From: Terriglobales bacterium
GTDB lineage: Bacteria; Acidobacteriota; Terriglobia; Terriglobales; Acidobacteriaceae
Assembly: GCA_035454605.1 (NCBI GenBank)
Contig: DATIGQ010000189.1
Location: forward strand, 1 to 37,894
Length of the DNA stretch: 37,894 bases
Direction: 5' to 3'
The notes under the pieces were generated by a model, which saw only the letters and a program-made list of their open reading frames with translations, was not told the DNA's origin and ran no database searches. Shown here piece after piece: positions 24,669-32,502 of this stretch (position 1 is the stretch's first letter; each line of letters starts with the position of its first letter). A program made the position numbers and the translations under genes.

Positions 24669-27185
24669 CTACTTGGCGGTCTTGCCTCGTCCCCCTGCGG
24701 CGGCGTGGACCAGCTCCGCCAGCTTCTCGAGCGGCTCCTCGAGACGCTGCAAGTCGGTCAGCACTGGCCGGAAGATATCCCCCAGCCGCTGGAACCGGTC
24801 CAGCACATTGCCCAGGTGGAACCGTTCCGGGGAAAGACCCGCCACCACTTCCCGCCACGCCAAAGGCGTCGCTACCGGCGCACCGCGATAGGCGCGCAAC
24901 ACGTAGGGAGCGGAAATCGTCTTGCCCTCGCCATTCTGCAGATGGTCAAAGTACACCTTGCCCTTTTCACGGCGGGAGACCACTCGCGGCGTGGTGAAGA
25001 GATCGGGCCTTTCGCTCGCCACCAAGCGCGCCAGCACCTCTGCGAAGGTCCTGGTTTGCTCGAAGGTGTAACCCGGCTCGACCGGCACATAGATGTGCAT
25101 GCCATCGCCGCCCGTGGTTTTTGGATATCCTTCCAGCCCGACCTGGCCCAGCCGGCGGCGGATGACCTGCGCGGCCTCAACGATGCGGTCGTAGCCACAA
25201 TCACTGGGATCGAGGTCGATCAGAATGAAGTCGGGCTGGTCAATCGAGCCCACGCGGCTCATGGTCGGGTTCTGATCGATGCAGCCCAGATTGGCCAGGC
25301 ACAGAAGACTGGGTCGGTCTTCGCAAAGTACGAAACGAGTGGGCTCTTTACCATCGCTGAAAGTTACGGGCTCGACGCGCACCCAGTCCGGGATACCGGC
25401 CGGCGCCTCCTTCTGGAAGAAATGCTCGCCTTCGATACCGTCCGGATAGCGTTTAAGGGTGAGCGGGCGGCCACTCAAATGAGGCACCAACAACTCCGCG
25501 ACGGCGTCGTAGTAATTGCTGACGTCGCGCTTGGTGTAACCCTCACGCGGATAAAAGACCTTGCTCAGGTGAGTGAACTTGAGCCGGCGGCCCTCGACCT
25601 GCAGCGTGATCTCTTCGGGCCCGCCTGCCGGCAAAAGCGCGGCCTTCGCCGGCGCAATCGTCTCCGCAGCGACCCGAGTTTCTTCCCGCACGCACTGATC
25701 CGGCGGCACGTCCGTCCGGATGCCCAGGAACACCGGTGCGCGCAGACGTCCCTCCGGGGTCCAGGAGGCGAACTTCACCGTGCACACGACCTCCGGCCGG
25801 ACCCAGCTGACTCCTTTCAACGCTTCTGGAGGCTCGTGCAGTGGGCTCCGCTTCTCCACCAGGGGTTCGAGCAGGCGAGCGACAACCTCCAGCGTCTTGC
25901 CGTCGAAACCGGAGCCCACGTTGCCCGCCCACACCAGTCTGCCCTCGTCAAAGTAGCCCAGCACGAGCGAGCCAAAGGGCTTGCGCTCGCCTTCGAGCAT
26001 GCCGCAGATGACGAATTCCTGCTGGCTCTGCACCTTGAGCTTGAACCAATCGGAACTCCGCCGGTGCTGATAAGGGCTGAGGGCGCGCTTGGCGACGATG
26101 CCTTCGAGACCAGTCCCGCGCGCCGCCTGCATGAGTTCGGCGCCATGTCCCACAAAATGCTCGGAGTAATGAACGGGGCCACCGGGCCGCAGAATGCCGG
26201 AAAGCACGCGCTTGCGCTCGACCAGCGCCGCGGCGCGCAAATCAACCCCATCGCAGTACAGCAGGTCAAAAGCGAACAGCGTGATCGGCTGCGAACGCGC
26301 CAGCTTAGCGGCGGCGCTGGCACCCGCCATCATGCGCGGCTGCAGCAACGAGAAGCTCGGCCGGCCGTTCTCGTCCAGGGCGACAATCTCACCGTCCAGG
26401 ATGGCGGACTCCGCACGCACCCACGGCCTGAGGTCCCTCAACTCCGGATATTGCGCGTCCATCGAGCGCCCGGTGCGCGAGACCAGGTGCACCTTTCCGC
26501 CCTCAAGGAAGCACAGAACGCGTACGCCGTCCCACTTGACTTCGTAGATCCACTCCGCGCCCTCCGGCAAGGTTTCGGCGATCACGGACAGCATGGGAGT
26601 GACGCTTCGAGGCATCGGCGCCGTTACGGCGCCGGGGATGCTGGCCAAGTCTTCCGGCGCGCTGGCCACGCTGCGCAGGTCATCCTCGGCGTCCCATCCT
26701 GAACGGGCGGCGAAATCCTTTTTCTTGATGAGCAGCCACTCATTCTTCTTGCCGCGCCCTTTCATCCGCACCAGGGCAAAATCGCCCATCAGCTTCTTGC
26801 CATGCAGCTGGAACTTCAGGTCGCCGCGCTCCCACTGCTCGGCCGGGGGCTTGTCCCCGAGCCATGTGTAGGTGCCCCGATCCCACAGCAGAACGCCCCC
26901 GGCTCCGTAGTTGCCCTCCGGGATGGTGCCTTCGAATTCGCCGTATTCCAGCGGGTGGTCTTCCACCATCACCGCCAGGCGCTTCTCACCGGGGTCGAGC
27001 GTGGGGCCCTTGGGAACCGCCCAGGACCTTAGCGTACCTTCGTACTCCAGCCGAAAATCGTAATGAAGCCGACGGGCCGTATGTCGTTGAACATAAAAGC
27101 GGTTCCCGGTCGCCTCGCCACCCGAGGGACGCGGCTCCGGGGTCTGCTCGAAAACCCTTTTCCGCAGGTATTCATCTAGTGACAT
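24669..27185 (-). CDS. ligD: Multifunctional NHEJ ATP-dependent DNA ligase LigD
   Basis: 838 residues with the order phosphoesterase - ligase - polymerase. The phosphoesterase domain (about 1-160) shows FYVQRHTARRLHYDFRLE with His35 and Asp43, and EDHPLEYGEFEG with His77, the known metal triad. The ligase domain (about 200-500) has the nucleotidyl Lys217 in EVKWDG, then EGIVAKR and WFKLKV. The polymerase/primase domain (about 535-830) has the metal Asp657 and Asp659 in LIDLDPSD and KTTGGDGMHIYV. In this domain the residue that is His in P. aeruginosa LigD (18 positions before the first Asp) is Asn639 (CIDQNPTMSR), which I recall as a feature of a LigD subfamily. The protein trims, fills and seals double-strand breaks with Ku, which is divergently encoded 77 bases away. 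Confidence 0.97.
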   Translation of the reverse strand: MSLDEYLRKRVFEQTPEPRPSGGEATGNRFYVQRHTARRLHYDFRLEYEGTLRSWAVPKGPTLDPGEKRLAVMVEDHPLEYGEFEGTIPEGNYGAGGVLLWDRGTYTWLGDKPPAEQWERGDLKFQLHGKKLMGDFALVRMKGRGKKNEWLLIKKKDFAARSGWDAEDDLRSVASAPEDLASIPGAVTAPMPRSVTPMLSVIAETLPEGAEWIYEVKWDGVRVLCFLEGGKVHLVSRTGRSMDAQYPELRDLRPWVRAESAILDGEIVALDENGRPSFSLLQPRMMAGASAAAKLARSQPITLFAFDLLYCDGVDLRAAALVERKRVLSGILRPGGPVHYSEHFVGHGAELMQAARGTGLEGIVAKRALSPYQHRRSSDWFKLKVQSQQEFVICGMLEGERKPFGSLVLGYFDEGRLVWAGNVGSGFDGKTLEVVARLLEPLVEKRSPLHEPPEALKGVSWVRPEVVCTVKFASWTPEGRLRAPVFLGIRTDVPPDQCVREETRVAAETIAPAKAALLPAGGPEEITLQVEGRRLKFTHLSKVFYPREGYTKRDVSNYYDAVAELLVPHLSGRPLTLKRYPDGIEGEHFFQKEAPAGIPDWVRVEPVTFSDGKEPTRFVLCEDRPSLLCLANLGCIDQNPTMSRVGSIDQPDFILIDLDPSDCGYDRIVEAAQVIRRRLGQVGLEGYPKTTGGDGMHIYVPVEPGYTFEQTRTFAEVLARLVASERPDLFTTPRVVSRREKGKVYFDHLQNGEGKTISAPYVLRAYRGAPVATPLAWREVVAGLSPERFHLGNVLDRFQRLGDIFRPVLTDLQRLEEPLEKLAELVHAAAGGRGKTAK

Positions 27186-27194
27186 GGGGTAATC

Positions 27195-27223
27195 TTGAAG
27201 CGCTGGGATGGGTATGATATAGG
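27195..27223 (+). promoter_or_regulatory. Candidate ku promoter
   Basis: TTGAAG (27195-27200) and TATAGG (27218-27223) are 17 bases apart, the optimal sigma70 spacing, and each matches the consensus at four of six positions. The predicted start site lies about 33 bases before the ku ATG. The same 77-bp gap must hold the ligD promoter on the other strand; I see no clear one. Confidence 0.4.
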
Positions 27224-27262
27224 CTTAACTTCCCCCGAAGACCCCCGGTTCCCTGAGGTTAC

Positions 27263-28111
27263 ATGGCCAGTACGGTTTGGAAAGGGCATCTCACGTTCGG
27301 TCTGGTTTCGCTTCCTGTCCGATTGTACAGCGCGGCGCGCAGCGAAACCGTCAGCTTCAACCAGCTTCATAAGGAAGACCACTCGCGGGTGAAGAACGTG
27401 CTGTACTGCGCGCTGGAGGACAAGCCCATCCCGCGCACCGATGTCGTCAAAGGCTACGAGTATGAGAAAGACAAGTACGTAGTGGTCGCAGACGAGGACA
27501 TCAAGAAGGTCGCCCCCAAGACCGCCAAGACGATGGAGATCGTGGAGTTCGTCAAGTCGGCCGAAGTCGACCCGCTGTACTATGAAAGCTCCTACTACAT
27601 GGCGCCGGAAGAAGCCGGCGAGAAGCCGTACGCGCTGCTGTTCGAGGCGCTGCGGCGCACCGGCTACGCGGCTCTGGCCAAAGTGGCCATGCACAACCGT
27701 GAGCATGTCGTGATTCTGCGGCCGGGTGAGAAGGGCATCCTGATGCACACCCTGTACTACACCGACGAGATCCGCAAGGTGGATGAGTTCCGCACCAACT
27801 CCTCCCTGGTCAAGGAGAAGGAACTGGATCTTGCCATCAATCTGATCGAGTCGCTGGCCGGACCCTTCGAACCCACGAAGTACAAGGATGACTATCGCGA
27901 TAATCTGAAAGGGCTTATCCGGGCCAAGGTCGAAGGCCACGAGACCGTGGAAGTGGCTGCGCCCGAGCGGCTGGCCCCAGTAGTGGACATCCTGGAGGCC
28001 CTGAAGATGAGCCTGGCGCAAGCCAAGAAGCCGGCTCGTTCGGCGGCGGCGGATGGGGCGAGTCCGGTCGAAGCTGAAGCCCCGGAACGGGCACGCAAGG
28101 CACGCAGATAG
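27263..28111 (+). CDS. ku: Non-homologous end-joining protein Ku
   Basis: 282 residues, the normal size of bacterial Ku, from ATG at 27263 with GAGG eight bases upstream. It opens with the family hallmark WKGHLTFGLVSLPVRLYSA and contains YYMAPEEAGEKPYALL, KVAMHNREHVVILRP and LMHTLYYTDEIR, which together form the core barrel and dimer bridge. The C-terminal tail (about 255-282) is Ala/Lys/Arg-rich, like the basic DNA-binding extensions of other bacterial Ku proteins. Ku homodimers bind broken DNA ends and recruit LigD. Divergent arrangement with ligD makes a complete minimal NHEJ pathway. Confidence 0.97.
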   Translation: MASTVWKGHLTFGLVSLPVRLYSAARSETVSFNQLHKEDHSRVKNVLYCALEDKPIPRTDVVKGYEYEKDKYVVVADEDIKKVAPKTAKTMEIVEFVKSAEVDPLYYESSYYMAPEEAGEKPYALLFEALRRTGYAALAKVAMHNREHVVILRPGEKGILMHTLYYTDEIRKVDEFRTNSSLVKEKELDLAINLIESLAGPFEPTKYKDDYRDNLKGLIRAKVEGHETVEVAAPERLAPVVDILEALKMSLAQAKKPARSAAADGASPVEAEAPERARKARR

Positions 28112-28204
28112 AAGCGGCGCTCTGCTCGCTGGATCGCCGATCTCCGGGCAGTAAGAATCCTCCCCGTAGGCCGTACGCCGTCATTCGACGGAAGGAGGCC
28201 GCAT

Positions 28205-28639
28205 ATGTCTGACCGCAAATACCGGCAGCGCGGCTACATGGACCGCTCCGAAGAACGGAGCGCTCCGAAGGAAAGACCGAAGAAGAAAGAAGAGACGTTC
28301 GGACCACGAGCGCTCCAAATGCCCGGCAAGCGGGCCATCTCCCGCTGCGCCCAATGCGGCGCCATCCTAGGTCCTGAGGTGGATCCCCGGGGCCAATGCC
28401 CCAAATGCGGGGCAGCCCTGCATGCGTGCAAGCAATGTTCGTTCTTCGATCCCGGCAGCCGGTTCGAGTGCTCCAAGCCCATCACGGAACGCATCGCCCA
28501 GAAGGACGCGCGCAATGACTGCCAGTTCTTCGAGTTACAAGTGCGCGTGGAGCGTGAAACCGGAGCCGGCCCCGCCTCAGTCTCGAGCGGCAGCCCCGAC
28601 GATGCCCGCAGGGCCTTCGACAACCTCTTCAAGAAGTAA
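28205..28639 (+). CDS. Unknown protein with two zinc-ribbon-like sites
   Basis: 144 residues from ATG at 28205, with a very strong ribosome binding site (GGAAGGAGG). The first 45 residues are highly charged and probably disordered. Eight cysteines follow in two sets of four: Cys48/Cys51 with Cys65/Cys68 (CAQCG...CPKCG), a classical zinc ribbon, and Cys75/Cys78 with Cys89/Cys106 (CKQCSFFDPGSRFEC...NDCQFF). The last 30 residues end in DDARRAFDNLFKK, a short amphipathic helix. No enzyme signature is present. It follows ku on the same strand after 93 bases. Nucleic-acid or protein binding is likely but not shown. Confidence 0.8.
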   Translation: MSDRKYRQRGYMDRSEERSAPKERPKKKEETFGPRALQMPGKRAISRCAQCGAILGPEVDPRGQCPKCGAALHACKQCSFFDPGSRFECSKPITERIAQKDARNDCQFFELQVRVERETGAGPASVSSGSPDDARRAFDNLFKK

Positions 28640-28677
28640 TCGCAGCTTGGGTCGCCGTGAGAGCGGCCCACTAGTGC

Positions 28678-29151
28678 TCAAAAGTGGCAGGCCTTCGCGC
28701 CGCGCTTCTCCAGGTAGCGCTGGTGGTATTCCTCCGCGCGGTAAAAGGTCGACGCGGGCTCGATTTTGGTCACGATAGTCCGAGAGACTCGGCCGGACTT
28801 CTGCTGCTTCTCCTTCGACGCTCGCGCCCCGGCTTCCTGCTCCGGTGAATGGAAGAAAATCGCCGAGCGGTACTGCGATCCATAGTCCGGCCCCTGGCGG
28901 TTCAATTGCGTCGGGTCATGGATCTTCCAAAAGACATCGAGCAACTGGTCATAGGAAACACGAGCCGGATCGAACGTGACCTCGACCACTTCCGCATGCC
29001 CGGTCTGGTCCGTGCATACATCGTGGTAGGTGGGATTGTCGTAGTGCCCGCCCGAATATCCCACCTGCGTGTCCACCACGCCTGCCACTTCGCGAAACGC
29101 CGCCTCGATTCCCCAAAAGCAGCCGGCCGCAAATGTCGCCTTTTCTGTCAT
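28678..29151 (-). CDS. msrA: Peptide-methionine (S)-S-oxide reductase MsrA
   Basis: 157 residues from ATG at 29151, with GGAG eight bases upstream; the frame is open for 17 more codons, but the family starts just before the active site. The catalytic motif is GCFWG with Cys11. [16 protein letters not shown] and [11 protein letters not shown] are typical of the substrate pocket, and [13 protein letters not shown] closes the domain. Cys155 in KACHF may be the resolving cysteine. No export signal. It reduces methionine-S-sulfoxide and complements MsrB, which is encoded about 4 kb to the left. Confidence 0.97.
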   Translation of the reverse strand: MTEKATFAAGCFWGIEAAFREVAGVVDTQVGYSGGHYDNPTYHDVCTDQTGHAEVVEVTFDPARVSYDQLLDVFWKIHDPTQLNRQGPDYGSQYRSAIFFHSPEQEAGARASKEKQQKSGRVSRTIVTKIEPASTFYRAEEYHQRYLEKRGAKACHF

Positions 29152-29232
29152 TGAAATCACTCCGGAAAGATGCCAAGGATAAGATGCAACACCGGCCGCC
29201 AAGTTGCGGCCTGATAGTAGCGCGGAGATGGC

Positions 29233-30516
29233 CTAGGTTCCGACCGGTGCCTGTTGACGAGGACGATCGATCGGTCGAGAAAGTCCGGCTACTTCCACCC
29301 GGTTACGGCCCGCCGCCTTGGCGCGGTAGAGAGCCTTGTCAGCCATGCGCACGACATCCTCCGGCTGTTTGAGCTGGGCGCTCGCGGCGGCCAGGCCGAT
29401 GCTGACCGTCACCGACGTCCTGCGCGGCCCGCTGGGCGCCCCACTCCGCGCCCGTGTGCCGCAGCGGCGCTCCTTTCTTCTCCTGTGGCTGCGGTCGGGG
29501 CCGCGTACATTGAAAGTCGAGTGGGCGATGATCTTTCGCAGATCCTCCAGGTGCGGGTACGCTTCGCGCAGTGAACGCTCCGGAAACACGACGACGAACT
29601 CCTCACCGCCATAGCGGAAGGCATCGCCACCGCCCGTCACCTGCGAGATGCGAGCAGCGACCATTCGTAACACCTGGTCGCCGGTGTCGTGCCCGTATTC
29701 GTCGTTGAAACTCTTGAAATGATCGATGTCCAGCACCGCAATGCTGTAGTGGCCACCGAGCTGTTCGAGAGCCCGCTGCAGCGCGCGCCGGCCAGGAAGG
29801 CGGGTGAGTTCGTCGTGATACGCCAGCCGGTAGGAAGTCTCAACCACGCTCACCACCAGCACCAGCGCTGCGGTAGCCAGGTAGGCGGTTGCCACCTTGC
29901 CGTTCCCCATGGTGCGCACCGCCAGGAACGCTGCCCCAATGGCCCAGAAGAACCCGATGTCCTGGGGATGCCGCAGGAGCAGATAACGCAGCAGGAGCAT
30001 GAGGACTGCGGCCAGGAAGAGAAACAGCGGCACCTGCGGCACATGCGCCCACGCGAAGAGTTGCGGGGCTAGGAGAGGCTCGCGCAGCACATCCAGGCTG
30101 GCCGCCAGTTCGGAGCGAGAAACCACCGAGACCGCTCCCGCCTGCGCCAGCAACAGGGCGGCTGGCACCCCGACCGACTCCAGCCGGAACGCCAGGTCGT
30201 CGGCAAACGCCAGCAGGACCAGGTTGATGGGGAGCAGTACGGCCAGCAGGTCAAACATCGCCGGGGCTCCTCCGGACTGAGCAAAGGACATGCCCCGGTC
30301 CACCAACAGCATCACCAGGAACGCCAGGAATGCCCGCCGGGCCTGGAATCGCCAAGCCAGGAGCGCGCCGGCCGCCAACGTGGCGTAAAGATAGAAGTCC
30401 GCCACCGCCGCCGGCGGGGAAACCTCCCTTCCCTCGAGCAGCGCCATCGCACACAGCACGATCAGGCCTCCAGGAAGCAGGAAGGACAGCAGTGCTTTCC
30501 CGGGCCAGGAACTCAA
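29233..30516 (-). CDS. Membrane-bound diguanylate cyclase (GGDEF protein)
   Basis: 427 residues from a TTG at 30516, favoured because GGAGG stands seven bases upstream and no ATG is in place. Residues 1-228 contain about eight hydrophobic segments, a possible integral-membrane sensor. The GGDEF domain (about 229-405) begins LAYHDELTRLPGRRAL, contains VLDIDHFKSFND, and the active site GGEEF at 303-307, so it should make cyclic-di-GMP. The product-inhibition site R-x-x-D, expected at 294-297, reads TGGG and is lost. Between FNVRGPDR and VTVSIG an Arg-rich insertion of about 28 residues (338-366) interrupts the domain. A CATAAT on the minus strand (30555-30550) may be its -10. No PilZ or EAL partner is in the window. 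Confidence 0.9.
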   Translation of the reverse strand: MSSWPGKALLSFLLPGGLIVLCAMALLEGREVSPPAAVADFYLYATLAAGALLAWRFQARRAFLAFLVMLLVDRGMSFAQSGGAPAMFDLLAVLLPINLVLLAFADDLAFRLESVGVPAALLLAQAGAVSVVSRSELAASLDVLREPLLAPQLFAWAHVPQVPLFLFLAAVLMLLLRYLLLRHPQDIGFFWAIGAAFLAVRTMGNGKVATAYLATAALVLVVSVVETSYRLAYHDELTRLPGRRALQRALEQLGGHYSIAVLDIDHFKSFNDEYGHDTGDQVLRMVAARISQVTGGGDAFRYGGEEFVVVFPERSLREAYPHLEDLRKIIAHSTFNVRGPDRSHRRRKERRCGTRARSGAPSGPRRTSVTVSIGLAAASAQLKQPEDVVRMADKALYRAKAAGRNRVEVAGLSRPIDRPRQQAPVGT

Positions 30517-30614
30517 GGGTGAGCCTCCAAGTCTGTGTACTGAATGGTAATTATGGAATTCTGCGAGTGAATCCAGGAATAACTACAAGGGTTCGGACGA
30601 CCGCCAACGGGTAG

Positions 30615-31772
30615 TCACAGAACCGCAGTCTCTTCGATCATCCGCCCTTCGGCAAACCGCTCCAGGTTGAGCAGCTTGGCGTCCACCACGTCCGTCTTTC
30701 CCGTGAGGATCAGGTCGGAAACAATCTTGCCGGTGGCTGGGGCGTGCATCACCCCATGTCCGCTGAAGCCATTGGCGAAGAACAGGCCTCGGACGCCGGA
30801 TGCAGGTCCCAGGACGGGATGATGGTCGGGAGTCATCTCGTACAAACCCGCCCAGGCGCGCTTGGGATTCACGGCCACTTGCTCGAAGCAGGGCACTCGG
30901 TCCGCGGCGCGCGTCAGCACCTTTTCGATGAAGTTGGGATCGAAGTCGGTCTTGAATCCCGGCGTTTCCTCCGGATCGTTCCACGCCAGCAGGAAACCGA
31001 GAGCCTCCGGGCGAAAATGAAAGCCGTTGGACATGTCGATGATCATGGGCGCGGTCCGGGGGAAGGCGTCGAACGGCTCGGTCGGCACCAGCATGCGGCG
31101 CAACGGCTCGACCGGCAGGTCCACCCCCGCCATGCGGGCCACTCCCGCGGCCCACGCTCCCGCCGCGTTCACCACCGTGCGCGTCCCGACCGGACCGCGT
31201 GTCGTCTCTACGCACGAAACGCCATCTCCATTACGGGCAATCCCGGTCACCTCGGTATCCCGCCATAGGCGCGCTCCTTGTTCGGCGGCGCGGGTCATGA
31301 AGCCCACCATGGCACTGTAAGGGTCCACGAATCCGTCCGTGGAGCAGAAACTGCCGCCGCGAATGTCATCCGAGCGCAGTTGCGGGTACATCCGCGTGAT
31401 GTCGTCGGCGGAGATCAGCCGCGCTGTCTTCAAACCCAGCGCTACCTGACGTTCATAGTTGGCGCGCAAGTAACTCAAATGTGCGTCGCTGGTCGCGGCG
31501 AACAAATACCCCTGCGGCCGGTAACCCGAAGGATGCCCCAGCCGCTCCTCGAACGAGGCGTAGAACGGGATGGAGTACAGCGACATCTGGATGTTGACAG
31601 GGGTCGAGAACTGGGCCCGCACGCCGCCCATGCTCTTGCCGGTGGAGCCCTTGCCCTGATGGGTTTCCCGCTCGATCACCAACACATCCCGGCATCCGGC
31701 TTCCGTCAGGTGATAGGCGATGCTCGACCCGACGATTCCGCCGCCGATAATGACCACTTCCGCCGTGTGCAC
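30615..31772 (-). CDS. FAD-dependent oxidoreductase, DadA/sarcosine-oxidase-like
   Basis: 385 residues from GTG at 31772. The N-terminus carries the FAD-binding Rossmann motif [17 protein letters not shown], with the acidic residue in VLVIERE. A second conserved block is [12 protein letters not shown], and VVNAAGAWA plus [15 protein letters not shown] and [12 protein letters not shown] close the FAD domain, as in glycine/D-amino-acid oxidases (DAO family). It oxidises an amine or amino acid such as sarcosine, dimethylglycine or a D-amino acid; sequence alone does not tell which. It is cytoplasmic. An MttB-type methyltransferase fragment lies 6 kb to the right, so a link to methylated-amine catabolism is conceivable but weak. 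Confidence 0.88.
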   Translation of the reverse strand: MHTAEVVIIGGGIVGSSIAYHLTEAGCRDVLVIERETHQGKGSTGKSMGGVRAQFSTPVNIQMSLYSIPFYASFEERLGHPSGYRPQGYLFAATSDAHLSYLRANYERQVALGLKTARLISADDITRMYPQLRSDDIRGGSFCSTDGFVDPYSAMVGFMTRAAEQGARLWRDTEVTGIARNGDGVSCVETTRGPVGTRTVVNAAGAWAAGVARMAGVDLPVEPLRRMLVPTEPFDAFPRTAPMIIDMSNGFHFRPEALGFLLAWNDPEETPGFKTDFDPNFIEKVLTRAADRVPCFEQVAVNPKRAWAGLYEMTPDHHPVLGPASGVRGLFFANGFSGHGVMHAPATGKIVSDLILTGKTDVVDAKLLNLERFAEGRMIEETAVL

Positions 31773-31830
31773 TGTGGGACTCGCACTCGCAGGGCAGCAT
31801 TGTAGACGAGCACGAAGATAGAATGTCTGA

Positions 31831-32502
31831 GTGTCAACTTCGAGACATATCGCAACCGCTTTCGTCCGCGCGCGGACTCGACGTCACCTGCTGACCTGGA
31901 CAACGGTCGCGGCCTTGTTCCTCGGGCTGCCGGTTCCTCAGCTCAACGGCCAGCAGGCGTCTCCGCCTGCCACCAAGGCCGCGGCTCCGGCCGTCAAGCT
32001 GAAGGAGCCCGGTCTACCCAATCTCGGGCGTGTCAACGAGCGCTTGTTTCGCGGCGGCCAGCCGGAAGAGAAAGGATTTGACACACTCCGCCGGCTGGGC
32101 GTCGAGATCGTCGTTGACTTCAACACCAGCCAGGATGCGATCCGCAAGGAGCGCACCGAGGTGGAGTCGCGCGGCATGCGCTACCTGAGCATCCCCTGGA
32201 GCGCACGATCACTTCCAAGCAAGGAGCAGGTCGAGGAGTTCCTTCGTCTGACGCGCAATCATCCGCGCACCACGATATTCGTGCACTGCCACCGTGGCGC
32301 GGATCGAACGGGTGTGATGGTGGCGGCTTATCGCATGGCGTTCGAGGGATGGACTCCGGAGCAAGCCCTGGCTGAGATGGAACAGTTCAAGTTTCACGGC
32401 TTCTGGTACCGGCACCTGAAGCAGTACGTGCGTGACTTCCCCGCCCTGCTGCGTTCTGATCCCGGCTTCATCTCGGCCCTCTCCCCGGCTTCGTCGCACT
32501 AG
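31831..32502 (+). CDS. Exported dual-specificity/tyrosine-phosphatase-like protein
   Basis: 223 residues from GTG at 31831. A twin-Arg-containing basic stretch (RARTRRH) leads a hydrophobic segment ([16 protein letters not shown]), so the protein is probably exported; the twin-Arg may or may not direct it to Tat. The phosphatase core begins [19 protein letters not shown] and holds the P-loop [11 protein letters not shown] with catalytic Cys153 and Arg159. The loop that usually provides the general-acid Asp reads [10 protein letters not shown] and lacks one, so activity might be low or depend on another acid. The 3' end overlaps the convergent 1181-residue gene by 35 bases. Possible substrates include phosphoproteins or phospholipids. 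Confidence 0.85.
   Translation: MSTSRHIATAFVRARTRRHLLTWTTVAALFLGLPVPQLNGQQASPPATKAAAPAVKLKEPGLPNLGRVNERLFRGGQPEEKGFDTLRRLGVEIVVDFNTSQDAIRKERTEVESRGMRYLSIPWSARSLPSKEQVEEFLRLTRNHPRTTIFVHCHRGADRTGVMVAAYRMAFEGWTPEQALAEMEQFKFHGFWYRHLKQYVRDFPALLRSDPGFISALSPASSH

Noticed and set aside
24306-26702. A 798-codon open frame antisense to ligD
   Set aside because: It lies entirely opposite msrB and ligD, has no recognisable domain and an odd composition (rich in His, Gln, Ala). High GC leaves such long shadow frames; ligD is certain.
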